Positions 43,730 to 52,825 are shown, counted from the first letter of the stretch. The stretch: 64,000 bases of DNA from BRHc4a sp049323915 (GCA_049323915.1 JBMOPC010000001.1:72398-136397); one strand, 5' to 3'. Program-made: numbers and translations. Notes: generated by a model not told the origin, from the letters alone.

Positions 43730-46700
43730 TTGACTGATCCGGGTATGCAAAAAAACAATACCACCGGCGTGGTACTGGTGGTGGGATCGGGAATAGGAGG
43801 CATGCAGGCGGCCCTTGACCTGGCGGAGTCCGGCTACATGGTATACCTTGTGGAGCGCCGCCCCAGCATTGCAGGCACAATGCCCATGCTGGACAAGACC
43901 TTTCCCACCAATGACTGCTCCATGTGCATTCTGTCTCCAAGGGTGGTGGACATAGGCAGCCACCTTAACATCGAGGTTATTACCCTAGCCGAGCTGGCAG
44001 ATTTAACCGGCAGCCCGGGCAATTTCACCGCCACCATTATAAAACATCCAAGGTTTGTTGACATGGACCTTTGCGTAAGCTGCGGCAGGTGCGAAACTGC
44101 CTGCGATCAGGTGGTAAGCAACCAATTCAACCAGGGGCTGGACACCCGCAAGGCGATATACAAACCCTACCCCCAGGCGTTTCCCAACGCCTACGTTATA
44201 GATGGGGAAAACTGCCTTTCATGCGGTTCCTGTGTGTCCAAGTGCCCGCGCAAGGCCATCAATCTGGAGATGAAAGAGGAAACGGCTCAGCTTCAGGTTG
44301 GAGCGGTGATACTCTCACCGGGGTTCGAGATATTTGACGCCACCGACAGGGGAGAATTCGGATACGGTGTGTTTAAAAACGTGGTTACCAGCCTTGAGTT
44401 TGAAAGGATGCTGAGCGCCTCCGGGCCCTTCCAGGGACATCTGGTCCGCCTGTCGGACAACAGGGAGCCCCGCAAAGTGGCCTTCATACAGTGCGTCGGG
44501 TCCAGGGAGCCGGGCAGGGAAAGGAATTACTGCTCGGGCGTCTGCTGCATGTATGCAACAAAGGAGGCCATAGTGGCAAGGGAGCACGTTCCCGGACTGG
44601 AGTCGGCCATTTTCTGCATTGACGTCAGGGCGTACGGAAAGGGGTTTGAGCAGTATTACGAGAGGGCCAGGGGAGAGTACGGGGTGCGCTACGTTAAGTG
44701 CATGGTCTCCTCTGTCAAGGAAATTCCAAAAACAGGCAATGTAATGATTCGCTACCGTACAGATGACGGTAAATTCATTGAAGAGGAATTCGATATGGCG
44801 GTTCTTTCGGTGGGGCTGAAGCCCCCCGGAGGAATCCACTCTCTGGCCGGGGCCGCCGGTATTGAGCTGGATGAATACGGCTTTTGTGCGAACGGAGGTC
44901 TTCCGGGAACAACCTCAAGGCCGGGGGTGTTCGTGGCCGGGACGTTTTCAGGCCCGAAGGATATTCCCGAAACCGTTATCGACGGCAGCGCAGCCGCCGG
45001 GTACGTATCCCGGCTTTTGCAGGACTCCCGGGGGACACGCACAAGGTCCAAGACTGTTGTTCCGGAGAAAGATGTTTCGGGAGAAAAGCCAAGGGTTGGT
45101 GTGTTTGTATGCAACTGCGGCATAAATATAGGAAGCGTGATTGACGTACCTTCAGTGGTGAAATTCGCCAAGGGATTAAAGGGCGTGGCTTTCGCCGAGG
45201 AGTTTCTATTCGCATGCGCGCAGGACAGCATAGAAAAGATAAAGCGCAGGATAAAATCGCAGAAATTAAACAGGGTGGTGGTGGCCTCCTGCACCCCAAG
45301 AACCCACGCCCCGCTTTTCATGAACGCCATACGGGAGGCCGGCTTAAACCAATACCTTTACGAGCACGTCAACATCAGGGAACACTCCTCCTGGGTGCAC
45401 AGGAATTACCCCGACAGGGCTACGGCCAAGGCCAGGGACCTGGTTAAAATGGCTGTGGCCAGGGCATTAAGGCTTTCACCCATTGAAACCACCTACACCG
45501 AGATTAACAAAAACTGCCTGGTGGTGGGCGGTGGGGCATCCGGCATGACGGCGGCCCTGTCACTGGCCGAGCAGGGATTTGGTGTTTATCTGGTGGAAAA
45601 AGAATACAGGCTCGGCGGGCTGCTTGCCGGCATGAAATACACCCTGGACGACCTTAACGCGGAAGAAATACTGGCGGAACTTACCGGAAAAATCGCATTA
45701 AACACTCGAATACAAGTCTTCACCGGGGCTGAGATAGTCGAGGCGGCGGGCTTTCCCGGAAACTACAGGACACGCGTCAGGGTGGGCGAAAAGGTGGAAG
45801 AAATAACCCACGGGGCCGTCATACTGGCAAACGGCGCCTCCGAGGCCACCACCTCCGATTATCTTTACGGAAACAGCAGCAAGGTGCTTACCCAGAGAGA
45901 ATTTGAGCAGAAAATGTCTTCCGGGGAATTGGCCGGCGTCAAAAACGTTGTCATGATACAGTGCGTGGGTTCCAGAGACCCACAGAGGCCTTACTGCAGC
46001 AGGATTTGCTGCTCACAGGCGGTAAAAAACGCACTGAGGATTAAAAAGCAATCACCCGGTGTCAATGTTTATATACTTTACCGTGACGTTAGAGTTTATG
46101 GTCTGAACGAGAAGTACTACACCGAGGCCCGGAGCCTTGGAGTGAACTTCTTCAGGTACGATCCCGGGAATGAGCCGGTTGTCAGTGAAAGCGGGGATAA
46201 GATAACCGTTGAATTTGATGACCATGTTACCGGCTACCGTCTGGCTGTGGATGCCGACGTTCTTGTGCTGAGCACAGGTGTGGACCCGGCCCGGGACAAT
46301 GAAAAGCTGAGCAGGCTTTTCAAGGTGCCGCTTAACGCCGAAGGATTCTTGCTGGAGGCCCACCTTAAGCTTAGGCCGGTGGACTTTGCCGCCGACGGGC
46401 TGTATCTTTGCGGGCTTAACCACTCTCCAAAGCTGCTGAGCGAGTCCATAGTGCAGTCCAATGCCGCCGCGATGAGGGCCGCCTCACTGCTGGCCAAGGA
46501 TAAAATGGAAAACGTAGCCATAACGGCTTTTGTGCAGGAAGAAATCTGTGTGGGCTGCGGAATATGTGTCAATGTATGCAGTTATAACGCAAGATATCTG
46601 GATGAATTCAGCGGGGTTGCCATGGTCACCGATGTGCTCTGCCAGGGCTGCGGGGCCTGCGTTGCGGCCTGCCCCAGCGGGGCGTCACAGCAGAAGGGCT

Positions 46701-46744
46701 ATGAAAAGGACCAGATGGTGGCAATGATGAGAGAAGCACTTTAG
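43730..46744 (+). CDS. hdrA: Fourth HdrA-like flavoprotein with duplicated FAD module
   Basis: Protein of 1004 residues built like the HdrAs at 10715 and 18456. It has an N-terminal GSGIGG FAD site, a first cluster CVSCGRCETACDQVV that lacks the usual proline, CLSCGSCVSKCPRKAI, VCNCGINIGSV, ASCTPRTHAP, the second FAD site GGGASG, and C-terminal CVGCGICVNVCSYNA and CQGCGACVAACPSGA. In detail it is closer to the giant HdrA just upstream (shared VCNCG, NIREHSSWVHR) than to the first-locus copies. The start is TTG 43730, spaced from AAGAAGGTGG; GTG 43721 overlaps that site. Together with MvhD, the FrhB-like protein and HdrBC it should form a second Hdr complex. Confidence 0.9.
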   Translation: MTDPGMQKNNTTGVVLVVGSGIGGMQAALDLAESGYMVYLVERRPSIAGTMPMLDKTFPTNDCSMCILSPRVVDIGSHLNIEVITLAELADLTGSPGNFTATIIKHPRFVDMDLCVSCGRCETACDQVVSNQFNQGLDTRKAIYKPYPQAFPNAYVIDGENCLSCGSCVSKCPRKAINLEMKEETAQLQVGAVILSPGFEIFDATDRGEFGYGVFKNVVTSLEFERMLSASGPFQGHLVRLSDNREPRKVAFIQCVGSREPGRERNYCSGVCCMYATKEAIVAREHVPGLESAIFCIDVRAYGKGFEQYYERARGEYGVRYVKCMVSSVKEIPKTGNVMIRYRTDDGKFIEEEFDMAVLSVGLKPPGGIHSLAGAAGIELDEYGFCANGGLPGTTSRPGVFVAGTFSGPKDIPETVIDGSAAAGYVSRLLQDSRGTRTRSKTVVPEKDVSGEKPRVGVFVCNCGINIGSVIDVPSVVKFAKGLKGVAFAEEFLFACAQDSIEKIKRRIKSQKLNRVVVASCTPRTHAPLFMNAIREAGLNQYLYEHVNIREHSSWVHRNYPDRATAKARDLVKMAVARALRLSPIETTYTEINKNCLVVGGGASGMTAALSLAEQGFGVYLVEKEYRLGGLLAGMKYTLDDLNAEEILAELTGKIALNTRIQVFTGAEIVEAAGFPGNYRTRVRVGEKVEEITHGAVILANGASEATTSDYLYGNSSKVLTQREFEQKMSSGELAGVKNVVMIQCVGSRDPQRPYCSRICCSQAVKNALRIKKQSPGVNVYILYRDVRVYGLNEKYYTEARSLGVNFFRYDPGNEPVVSESGDKITVEFDDHVTGYRLAVDADVLVLSTGVDPARDNEKLSRLFKVPLNAEGFLLEAHLKLRPVDFAADGLYLCGLNHSPKLLSESIVQSNAAAMRAASLLAKDKMENVAITAFVQEEICVGCGICVNVCSYNARYLDEFSGVAMVTDVLCQGCGACVAACPSGASQQKGYEKDQMVAMMREAL

Positions 46745-46787
46745 TAATTTAATCAGAATTAGCATTTGAGATAAAGGGGATGAAGAG

Positions 46788-47267
46788 ATGAACCAGGCGG
46801 CTGAAGATCAGATTAAAAAAGAAGGCTGCGGGGGGGTTGATAAGCCCGGAGAATTTGAGCCCAGCATTGTGGGGCTCGTCTGCAACTGGTGCAGCTACGC
46901 CGGGGCGGACCTGGCAGGAACGTCAAGGATACAGTACCCACCGAATATAAGGCTGGTGCGGGTGATGTGCTCCGGGTCCATTGACCCCCTGTACCTGCTG
47001 ACACCGCTGCTGGACGGGGCTGACGGAATACTGGTGGGAGGGTGACACGCCGGGGACTGCCACTATGGTAGTGGCAATTACAAGGCGCGGAGGAGGATAG
47101 CCGTTCTGAGAGAGGCGCTGGAGATGTTCGGCATTGAAAAGGAAAGGGTCTGGTTCCGCTTTATAAGCGCATCCGAGGGAAAGCTATTTGGCCAGACAGT
47201 TGATGAGATGGTGTCCGTTTTAAAGAAACTTGGTCCCAATCCGCTGAAAAAGCGATGGGAAATATAG
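46788..47267 (+). CDS. mvhD: MvhD-family [2Fe-2S] protein, selenocysteine-containing (second Hdr locus)
   Basis: The frame from ATG 46788 crosses a TGA at 47043-47045 (residue 86) and continues to TAG 47265-47267, giving 159 residues. An N-terminal extension of about 20 residues precedes the conserved CNWCSYAGADLAG, then CSG, then GGUHAGDCHY with Sec where most homologs have cysteine. After the TGA the family continues (KARRRIAVLREALEMFGI and RFISASEGKLFG). A SECIS-like hairpin begins 12 bases after the TGA, identical in its 16 stem bases to that of the mvhD at 13751. The protein should pass electrons between the FrhB-like protein and the HdrAs of this locus. Confidence 0.92.
47058..47076 (+). 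promoter_or_regulatory. Bacterial SECIS-like hairpin in the third mvhD
   Basis: TGCCACTA (47058-47065) and TAGTGGCA (47069-47076) around TGG form an 8-bp perfect stem, 12 bases after the TGA. It is the same stem and spacing as at 13961-13979. Confidence 0.8.
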
Positions 47268-47286
47268 GACGGGGGATGGCGCAAAT

Positions 47287-48411
47287 ATGAAAAATTATTA
47301 TCTGCCTGTTGAAGCAAAAGATGTAAACCATACCCTGAAATCTTTCCTGGAGCGGATGCTGGCAGACGGAATTGCCGGCGCGCTTCTGGCGCCCCTGGAT
47401 ACCGGATCGGGAAAGAGTGTGGCAATGTCGCTGGTAAAAACCGTTGAAGGGCTGAAGTCTGCAAACCCGCTGGCCCCTGTGGCCATGGTCAACTCAGCCC
47501 GGCTTGTTTCCGAACTTACCCTGAAGTCATCCCCTGGTGAAAAGATAGGCGTTATCCTGAGGTCCTGCGAGTCAAGGGCTCTGATCGAACTTTTAAAGTT
47601 AAACCAGGCCAGCCTGGAAAATATATTTATAATAGGCATCGACTGCACTGGCACTTTTGAGCCCAGGGACTACCGGGAGATAAAATCCGATGGGAATTGG
47701 CGTCTGGAGGAATGGCTGGCCGCCTCGGCCTCGGGTGAAGAGGAATATCTTGGCAAGACAATAAGGATGGCCTGCCGCTCCTGCAGCCACGTTGAGACAG
47801 AACACGCATCCATTCACCTGGGATGGGTGGGATCTGACCGGTTAGACAGTATAATTGTCTCTGCCACCGGCGAGTTTTCAGGCTGGCTGACTGAATATGC
47901 AGGAACGGCTGCCGATCAGGCCCCGGAAGGCAGGAAATCCTCACTGGAAGCCATCCGGCTGCGCAGGAAGGAAAATAAAAAAAAGATTGACGAGAAATTC
48001 AGCCGCCGCTTTGCAAGCCTGGAATCAGTGCTGGATGAGCTCTCGGGCTGCATCAGGTGCTATAACTGCAGGCAGGCCTGCCCCCTGTGCTTCTGCCGGG
48101 AGTGCGTTTTTTCCACCGATGTATTCAGGCATGATTCTGAATATTTTATGGAGAGGGCGGTCAGGAAGGAAGTTTTTGCCATGCCCCCCGACAAGCTTTT
48201 GTTTCACATGACCCGGATAAATCACATGGCTCTTGGCTGTGTGGGGTGCGGGCAGTGTGAGTCGGCATGTCCCGCCGGGCTTCCCCTGGGTGCGTTATTC
48301 AGGATTGCAGGTGAAAAGCTGCAGGCTATTTTTGATTACAACCCGGGAAGATCTGTAGATGAGGCAACGCCCCTTACCACATACCGGGAGATTGAGCTGG
48401 AACCGAGATAG
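47287..48411 (+). CDS. FrhB/FdhB-like iron-sulfur protein of the second Hdr locus
   Basis: Protein of 374 residues, a longer paralog of the one at 14185. It has VILRSCESRALIELLKLNQ and IIGIDCTG in the FrhB-like half, a CRSCSHVE motif, and C-terminal ferredoxin-like clusters CIRCYNCRQACPLCFC and CVGCGQCESACPAG. It probably brings electrons from a reduced cofactor or ferredoxin into the MvhD-HdrABC complex. There is no FlxA-like NAD(P)H flavoprotein gene here; the GltD module inside the giant HdrA could serve instead. It starts 19 bases after mvhD at ATG 47287. Confidence 0.78.
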   Translation: MKNYYLPVEAKDVNHTLKSFLERMLADGIAGALLAPLDTGSGKSVAMSLVKTVEGLKSANPLAPVAMVNSARLVSELTLKSSPGEKIGVILRSCESRALIELLKLNQASLENIFIIGIDCTGTFEPRDYREIKSDGNWRLEEWLAASASGEEEYLGKTIRMACRSCSHVETEHASIHLGWVGSDRLDSIIVSATGEFSGWLTEYAGTAADQAPEGRKSSLEAIRLRRKENKKKIDEKFSRRFASLESVLDELSGCIRCYNCRQACPLCFCRECVFSTDVFRHDSEYFMERAVRKEVFAMPPDKLLFHMTRINHMALGCVGCGQCESACPAGLPLGALFRIAGEKLQAIFDYNPGRSVDEATPLTTYREIELEPR

Positions 48412-48431
48412 ATAATATAGGGGGGATAAAA

Positions 48432-49037
48432 ATGCGGGTAACCCGGCACGGAGAGGAATTGAGAACAGATCCCTGCTTTGCCGAAAGAATTAGAAATGAA
48501 AGTGAGCAGCCAATTGAACTCTGCTACCACTGCCAGAAGTGCGCGTCAGGGTGTCTGCCCATGGGAATGTTGGGCGGGACCACCCCCAACCAGCTTTTGA
48601 GAATGATAAACCTGGGCCTTAAGGAACAGGTATTGAAAAGCCCCGGCATATGGATCTGCACCGCCTGCGAAACCTGCGGCGCCAGGTGTCCAAACGGCAT
48701 AAGCATAGCTGCTGTAATGGACGCGGTAAGGGAGACGGCCCACGCTGAAAATGTCGCCATCGCAGGGGACAGCACACTTGCTTTCCACCGGCTTTTCCTG
48801 GGGGACATTAAATCCAGGGGCCGGATCAGTGAAAGCCTCCTGATGGCCAAATTCAAACTTAAAACCGGCCGGATTTTTTCTGATATGGACCTGGGCTTAA
48901 AGCTTTTTCTGAGGGGCAAACTGCCTCTCATACCAAAGGGAATAAAGGAAAAACAAAGGGTCAGAAAGATGTTTGACAGCTCGGAGGAGAAGATCAGAAT
49001 AAAATACAGGCCCTGCGAAAGGAGGCAGGCCCAATGA
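48432..49037 (+). CDS. hdrC: Heterodisulfide reductase subunit C-like ferredoxin
   Basis: Protein of 201 residues with the two [4Fe-4S] motifs of HdrC (CYHCQKCASGCLPM and CTACETCGARCPNG), the QLLRMINLGLKEQVL helix between them, and a C-terminal basic helix. It carries electrons from HdrA to HdrB. ATG 48432 follows GGGGGGA. Its TGA overlaps the hdrB ATG, which indicates a stoichiometric pair. Confidence 0.92.
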   Translation: MRVTRHGEELRTDPCFAERIRNESEQPIELCYHCQKCASGCLPMGMLGGTTPNQLLRMINLGLKEQVLKSPGIWICTACETCGARCPNGISIAAVMDAVRETAHAENVAIAGDSTLAFHRLFLGDIKSRGRISESLLMAKFKLKTGRIFSDMDLGLKLFLRGKLPLIPKGIKEKQRVRKMFDSSEEKIRIKYRPCERRQAQ

Positions 49038-49888
49038 AGCTGGCTTATTACCCCGGCTGCTCGCTTGATGCCACCGCCAGGGAGTACGACCAGTCCTCAA
49101 GGGCGGTATGCCGTGAGCTGGGATTCGATCTTCAGGAGCTGGAAGACTGGAATTGCTGCGGGTCATCCTCGGCACACAATATAAATCACGTCCTGGCGGC
49201 GGCTCTGTCCGCAAGAAACATAGCCCTTGCCCAGAAGGCGGGAGTGGATATAACCATCCCCTGCGCAGCATGCTTTGCGAGGCTGCGCAAGGCCGACCAG
49301 ATTCTGCAAAAAGGCGGAAAGCTGAAAGAGGAACTGGAAGAGATGGTGAATTTCAAGTACACCGGCACCGTTGGGATTATTTCCCTTCTGGAGGCCATAG
49401 TCAGCAGAGCGGGGCTGGAAAGTGTCGGCAAGAAAGTAAAGAGACCCTTAAACGGGCTGAAGGTAGCCTGCTATTACGGCTGCCTTATGGTTAGGCCCCC
49501 GGAGGTCAGGGGATTTGACAGAGTGGAAAACCCAATGATGCTTGACAGGCTGCTTGAAAAACTGGGGGCCGATGTTCAGCAGTGGTCGTACAAAACAGAC
49601 TGCTGCGGGGCCAGCCTCTCACTTACCAGGGCTGAGGTGGTGGAGGAACTGGTGGCAAGGCTGACCGGGGCGGCCCGGGAAGCCGGGGCCGAGGCTGTTG
49701 TCACTGCATGCCCCTTATGCCAGAGCAACCTTGAAATGAGACAAAAGGGAGAAAACAAGCTGCCCTCTTTCTATTTCACCGAATTGCTGGGACTGGCCAT
49801 GGGGCTTCCGGACGCTATGCAGTGGATGGGAAGGCACATCAATAATCCATCGGGCCTGATCAACAGAACTGTAATGACAGCGCAATGA
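49034..49888 (+). CDS. hdrB: Heterodisulfide reductase subunit B-like protein
   Basis: Protein of 284 residues with two complete CCG cysteine sets, the ligands of the two noncubane [4Fe-4S] clusters of HdrB: YYPGCS, NCCGSSSAHN and PCAACF in the first half, and CYYGCLMV, DCCGASLS and CPLCQSN in the second. In methanogens this site reduces CoM-S-S-CoB. A bacterium without those cofactors must use another disulfide or another acceptor, which is unknown. It is the last gene of the second Hdr operon; a terminator follows. Confidence 0.93.
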   Translation: MKLAYYPGCSLDATAREYDQSSRAVCRELGFDLQELEDWNCCGSSSAHNINHVLAAALSARNIALAQKAGVDITIPCAACFARLRKADQILQKGGKLKEELEEMVNFKYTGTVGIISLLEAIVSRAGLESVGKKVKRPLNGLKVACYYGCLMVRPPEVRGFDRVENPMMLDRLLEKLGADVQQWSYKTDCCGASLSLTRAEVVEELVARLTGAAREAGAEAVVTACPLCQSNLEMRQKGENKLPSFYFTELLGLAMGLPDAMQWMGRHINNPSGLINRTVMTAQ

Positions 49889-49929
49889 CTGTATTATGCT
49901 GCTAATCCGGCTGAAAGCCAGGCACCTGT

Positions 49930-50724
49930 TTATAGTGGGGTGTGAATCACATGTGGATTGCCACCCCACAATTTTTTAATCACAGGCCCCACCTCATCAA
50001 TTGGTCCGCTTGTGTGAAAAACCTCGGACCCGGCCTTCTCCCCGGAGTTCTCAATGCCGTGCCGGCCCATAACCCTGCAGACCTGGCGGGCCACCGCCTC
50101 CCCTGTGTCAATTATCGAAATATCCGGCCCGGCGATAGATCTGACCAGTTCTTTTAGGAACGGGTAATGTGTGCATCCCAGCACTATTGTGTCCACTCCC
50201 CTGTCAATCAGGGGAGTGACAAACCTCTTCAGCATTTCGACAGCCTCAGTGCTTTCATGCATTCCGCACTCCACCAGCTCCACCAGTCCGGGGCAGGGCT
50301 GTGAAAAAATTTCGGAACCGTTCTGGTATCTTTCCAAAAGGGAAGAAAACCGGTCGCCTGCCAGTGTGACACCGGTGGCCAGAACTCCCACCTTTCCGTT
50401 CCTGGTGGCCGAGGTGGCGGGCTTTACCGCCGGCTCCATGCCCACTATGGGCACATCGTACCTGTGCCTGAACACGTCCAGCCCTGCCACCGAAGCGGTA
50501 TTACACGCCACCACCAGCATCTTTGATCCCCGGGACAGCAAAAAATCGCAAATCTTAAACGAGCGGGCAATTATTTCCTCCGGGGATTTAATCCCGTAGG
50601 GGCAGTGCGCGGAATCAGCGTAATATATAATATCCTCCCGGGGCAATAGTTTTCGTATTTCATTCAACACCGAAAGCCCGCCCACACCGGAGTCAAAAAC
50701 TCCTATAGATCTGAAATCTGGCAA
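49930..50724 (-). CDS. murI: Glutamate racemase
   Basis: Enzyme of 264 residues making D-glutamate for peptidoglycan. It has the N-terminal SIGVFDSGVGGLSVL, the first catalytic cysteine in VVACNTASV, the second in VLGCTHYPFL, and YADSAHCPYG. I placed the start at the TTG complementary to 50722-50724, six bases behind GGGGTG, because homologs begin near here. The frame is open to 50781. It is transcribed toward the hdrB end, and its last codons lie inside the terminator hairpin of that operon. Confidence 0.9.
   Translation of the reverse strand: MPDFRSIGVFDSGVGGLSVLNEIRKLLPREDIIYYADSAHCPYGIKSPEEIIARSFKICDFLLSRGSKMLVVACNTASVAGLDVFRHRYDVPIVGMEPAVKPATSATRNGKVGVLATGVTLAGDRFSSLLERYQNGSEIFSQPCPGLVELVECGMHESTEAVEMLKRFVTPLIDRGVDTIVLGCTHYPFLKELVRSIAGPDISIIDTGEAVARQVCRVMGRHGIENSGEKAGSEVFHTSGPIDEVGPVIKKLWGGNPHVIHTPL
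49935..49986 (+). terminator. Intrinsic terminator of the second Hdr operon
   Basis: GTGGGGTG (49935-49942) pairs with CACCCCAC (49972-49979). The 29-base loop contains a further AATC/GATT pairing. AATTTTTT follows. The stem overlaps the final codons of the convergent murI gene. Confidence 0.7.
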
Positions 50725-50913
50725 ATTATACACCCCGTAAATCTTTATGTTATAAGTATTACCTTTTTTTAGTCCTGGCAAAAATTGCCGACAAAAACCC
50801 CCGGTTATATTTATTAAAATTTATTCAAAAATAAGTTGCAATAGATGACCTGCCCAATGATTATAATCTTATAAAGCTTAATTTATTATTTCAGCACAAG
50901 GAGAGATTTTTAA

Positions 50914-51078
50914 ATGGAATCAGCAATCACCGACCTGGAAAAAAGGATTAATGACATTAAAAAGAGACTGCCGGCCCATTCCGTCCGGCCTGCGATGATT
51001 GAAGAGCTGGAGTCCCTGGAGGAACAGCTGTCAATTCTTAAACAGAACCTGGCCGGCGAAAAAAAGGATGCAACCTGA
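50914..51078 (+). CDS. Small coiled-coil protein of unknown function
   Basis: A 54-residue frame with a good ribosome site (AAGGAGAG) and ATG 50914. The sequence is charged and helical: MESAITDLEKRINDIKKRL, a short break PAHSVRPA, then a second helix with EELESLEEQLSILKQNL. The two heptad-like helices suggest a helical hairpin or coiled coil. It lies between murI (divergent) and a decayed gene on the other strand. I do not recognise a family. Confidence 0.6.
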   Translation: MESAITDLEKRINDIKKRLPAHSVRPAMIEELESLEEQLSILKQNLAGEKKDAT

Positions 51079-51079
51079 C

Positions 51080-51220
51080 TCATTCAAGCAGGGCGTCCAT
51101 CACGGCCCGAAGCTGCGCCTCGCCGGCGGCTCCCAACATTCCATACACCACGGCGCCCTGGCTGTTGACAAAAAATTTCTGCGGTACGGCAAATATTTTC
51201 CGGGCGAAAGGCAAGGCAGG
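51080..51220 (-). pseudogene. C-terminal remnant of a thioredoxin-fold protein
   Basis: The minus strand encodes FAVPQKFFVNSQGAVVYGML and then GAAGEAQLRAVMDALLE, which matches the end of TlpA/thioredoxin-like proteins: cis-proline strand, NSQG turn and last helix. The CxxC half is absent; upstream the sequence runs into a membrane ferredoxin remnant in another frame. A deletion has probably fused the two. Confidence 0.55.
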
Positions 51221-51570
51221 TTTTTTTGCAGGTATGGCAGCCTGTGCACCTGCTGCTGTCAACGCTGAGACGGTAAAAGCTGAAAGGGTTGAAAAAGGAA
51301 TAAAATGCTCCCAGGGGACAAAAGGCCTGGCAGAAACCCCTCTTTACCAATATAATAAATCCCAGAAACAGCACCAGTAAAAACAAACGCCAGGCAAAAA
51401 GATAACCCAGCCCGCTTCTTACCGGCGGGTATAAAATATAAAGCGGAACAGCCGCCTCCAGTGTCCCGGCCGGGCATATCCACTTGCAGAAATAGGGAAC
51501 ACCCAGCCCGAGGTCGCCGGTAATCAGCGCCGGAAGCGCCAGCACCGGCAAAAAAAAACTTTGTGTAAAT
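51190..51570 (-). pseudogene. Truncated membrane-bound 4Fe-4S (NapH-like) protein
   Basis: The minus strand encodes the second half of a polyferredoxin membrane protein: LGVPYFCKWICPAGTLEA, a helix LFAWRLFLLVLFLGFIILV, FCQAFCPLGAFY and CTGCHTCKKTCLAF. The N-terminal helices and first CxxxCP motif are missing: upstream there is a nine-base homopolymer and then the divergent yaiI gene. The C-terminal cluster breaks off at a run of seven identical bases. In relatives this protein is encoded beside a thioredoxin-like protein, matching the remnant next to it. Confidence 0.6.
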
Positions 51571-51637
51571 ATTCTCCGGAAATGGTTTCCATACCTTTTT
51601 CAAAAAAATATTCGGCTTTAATAAGGCGGGATGAGGT

Positions 51638-52087
51638 TTGAAGATTATAGTTGACGCGGATGCCGCCCCCGGACAGGCTCTGGAAATCTGCAGGGAGGCC
51701 GCCCGGCGATATGGAGTGGAATTGTGGACCGTGGCCAGTTTTAACCACCTTATAAACTCCGAAAACCACATAACGGTGGGGAACAGCCCCCAGGAGGCCG
51801 ACCTTAAAATAATCAACATTTCGAAAAAGGGCGATGTGGTGGTTACACAGGATTTCGGACTGGCGGCGGTGGTGCTTGCCAGGGGCGCGGCGGCCATATC
51901 GCCGCTGGGAAAGATATTCAGCCCGGAAACAATAGACTTCCTGCTTGAGGAAAGGGAAAAGAAAGCAAAATACAGAAGAGGAGGGGGGAGGACCAGGGGG
52001 CCGGCAAAAAGAACTGTGAATGACAATGAAAAATTCCGTAATAACCTTTTCAGACTTCTGGAAAGAGACACCGGTAACAAGCAGTAA
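51638..52087 (+). CDS. YaiI/YqxD (UPF0178) family protein
   Basis: Protein of 149 residues of the UPF0178 family: MKIIVDADAAPGQALEICRE, ENHITVGNSPQEADLKIIN, KGDVVVTQDFGLAAVVLARG and SPLGKIFSPETIDFLLEER. The DAD and TQDFGLA motifs resemble PIN/NYN-type nuclease active sites, but no activity is established. The start is a TTG at 51638 behind GGGATGAGG. Confidence 0.85.
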   Translation: MKIIVDADAAPGQALEICREAARRYGVELWTVASFNHLINSENHITVGNSPQEADLKIINISKKGDVVVTQDFGLAAVVLARGAAAISPLGKIFSPETIDFLLEEREKKAKYRRGGGRTRGPAKRTVNDNEKFRNNLFRLLERDTGNKQ

Positions 52088-52198
52088 TTTACAGGCGATT
52101 AAAATATTACGCCAGTGGACATTTTTTCATTACTTTTTCTTGTAAATGCCTTTATTATATTAAAGAGAATAATTATACACTCGGAGCTGATATTAGTT

Positions 52199-52825
52199 AT
52201 GGCAAAAAAATATGACCACCACATCAGTTTTTCGGAGGTGCTCTCGCATCTGGCCCGCGCAATGCCGCCGGACGGCCTTACATTGCGCCAGCTGATACAT
52301 TGTCTGAGGGACCGTGGAATGCTGTTGCTGTGTATGGTATTGACAGTACCGTTTCTTTTGCCCGTATCCATCCCCGGCAGCAGCACTCCATTCGGGCTGG
52401 CCATCGTGCTGATAGCCCTCGGCGTCATCACCGGCAGGCCGCCATGGCTTCCCGGACGTTTTGTGGACAGGACAATACCGGCAGACAGCATGTTAATGGT
52501 GCTGGAAAAGGGAGCGGCGCTTTTCGCCAGGATCGAAAGGTGGACAAAGCCCCGGCTGCCGCTTCTCACCAGAGGCAAAACCATGCGCCTGGTCAACGGA
52601 TTGCTGCTTATATTCAGCGCAATACTGCTGATGGCCCCTCTGCCGCTGCCTTTTTCCAACACCCTTCCGGCGTACGGCGTACTTTTCATCGCAGCCGGGA
52701 GCCTGGAAAGGGACGGCTATCTGCTGGTGCTGGGCTATCTGATGATTTTTCTTTCGGTGCTGTATTTCGCCCTGCTGGCTCTTTTAGGCGCCGCCGGGCT
52801 TCAAATGTTGTTTACCAGATTATGA
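52199..52825 (+). CDS. ExoD-like membrane protein
   Basis: Protein of 208 residues of the ExoD (exopolysaccharide synthesis) family: SFSEVLSHLARAMPPDGLTLRQL, LLLCMVLTVPFLLPVSIPGSS split around a helix, FGLAIVLIALGVITGRPPWLP, and a C-terminal pair of helices. Its molecular role is unknown. I placed the start at ATG 52199 (GGAG 12 bases upstream); the frame is open from 52115. It is followed by a 232-base gap without a gene. That gap contains a possible short structured leader (52956-52993) before the next gene. Confidence 0.75.
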   Translation: MAKKYDHHISFSEVLSHLARAMPPDGLTLRQLIHCLRDRGMLLLCMVLTVPFLLPVSIPGSSTPFGLAIVLIALGVITGRPPWLPGRFVDRTIPADSMLMVLEKGAALFARIERWTKPRLPLLTRGKTMRLVNGLLLIFSAILLMAPLPLPFSNTLPAYGVLFIAAGSLERDGYLLVLGYLMIFLSVLYFALLALLGAAGLQMLFTRL

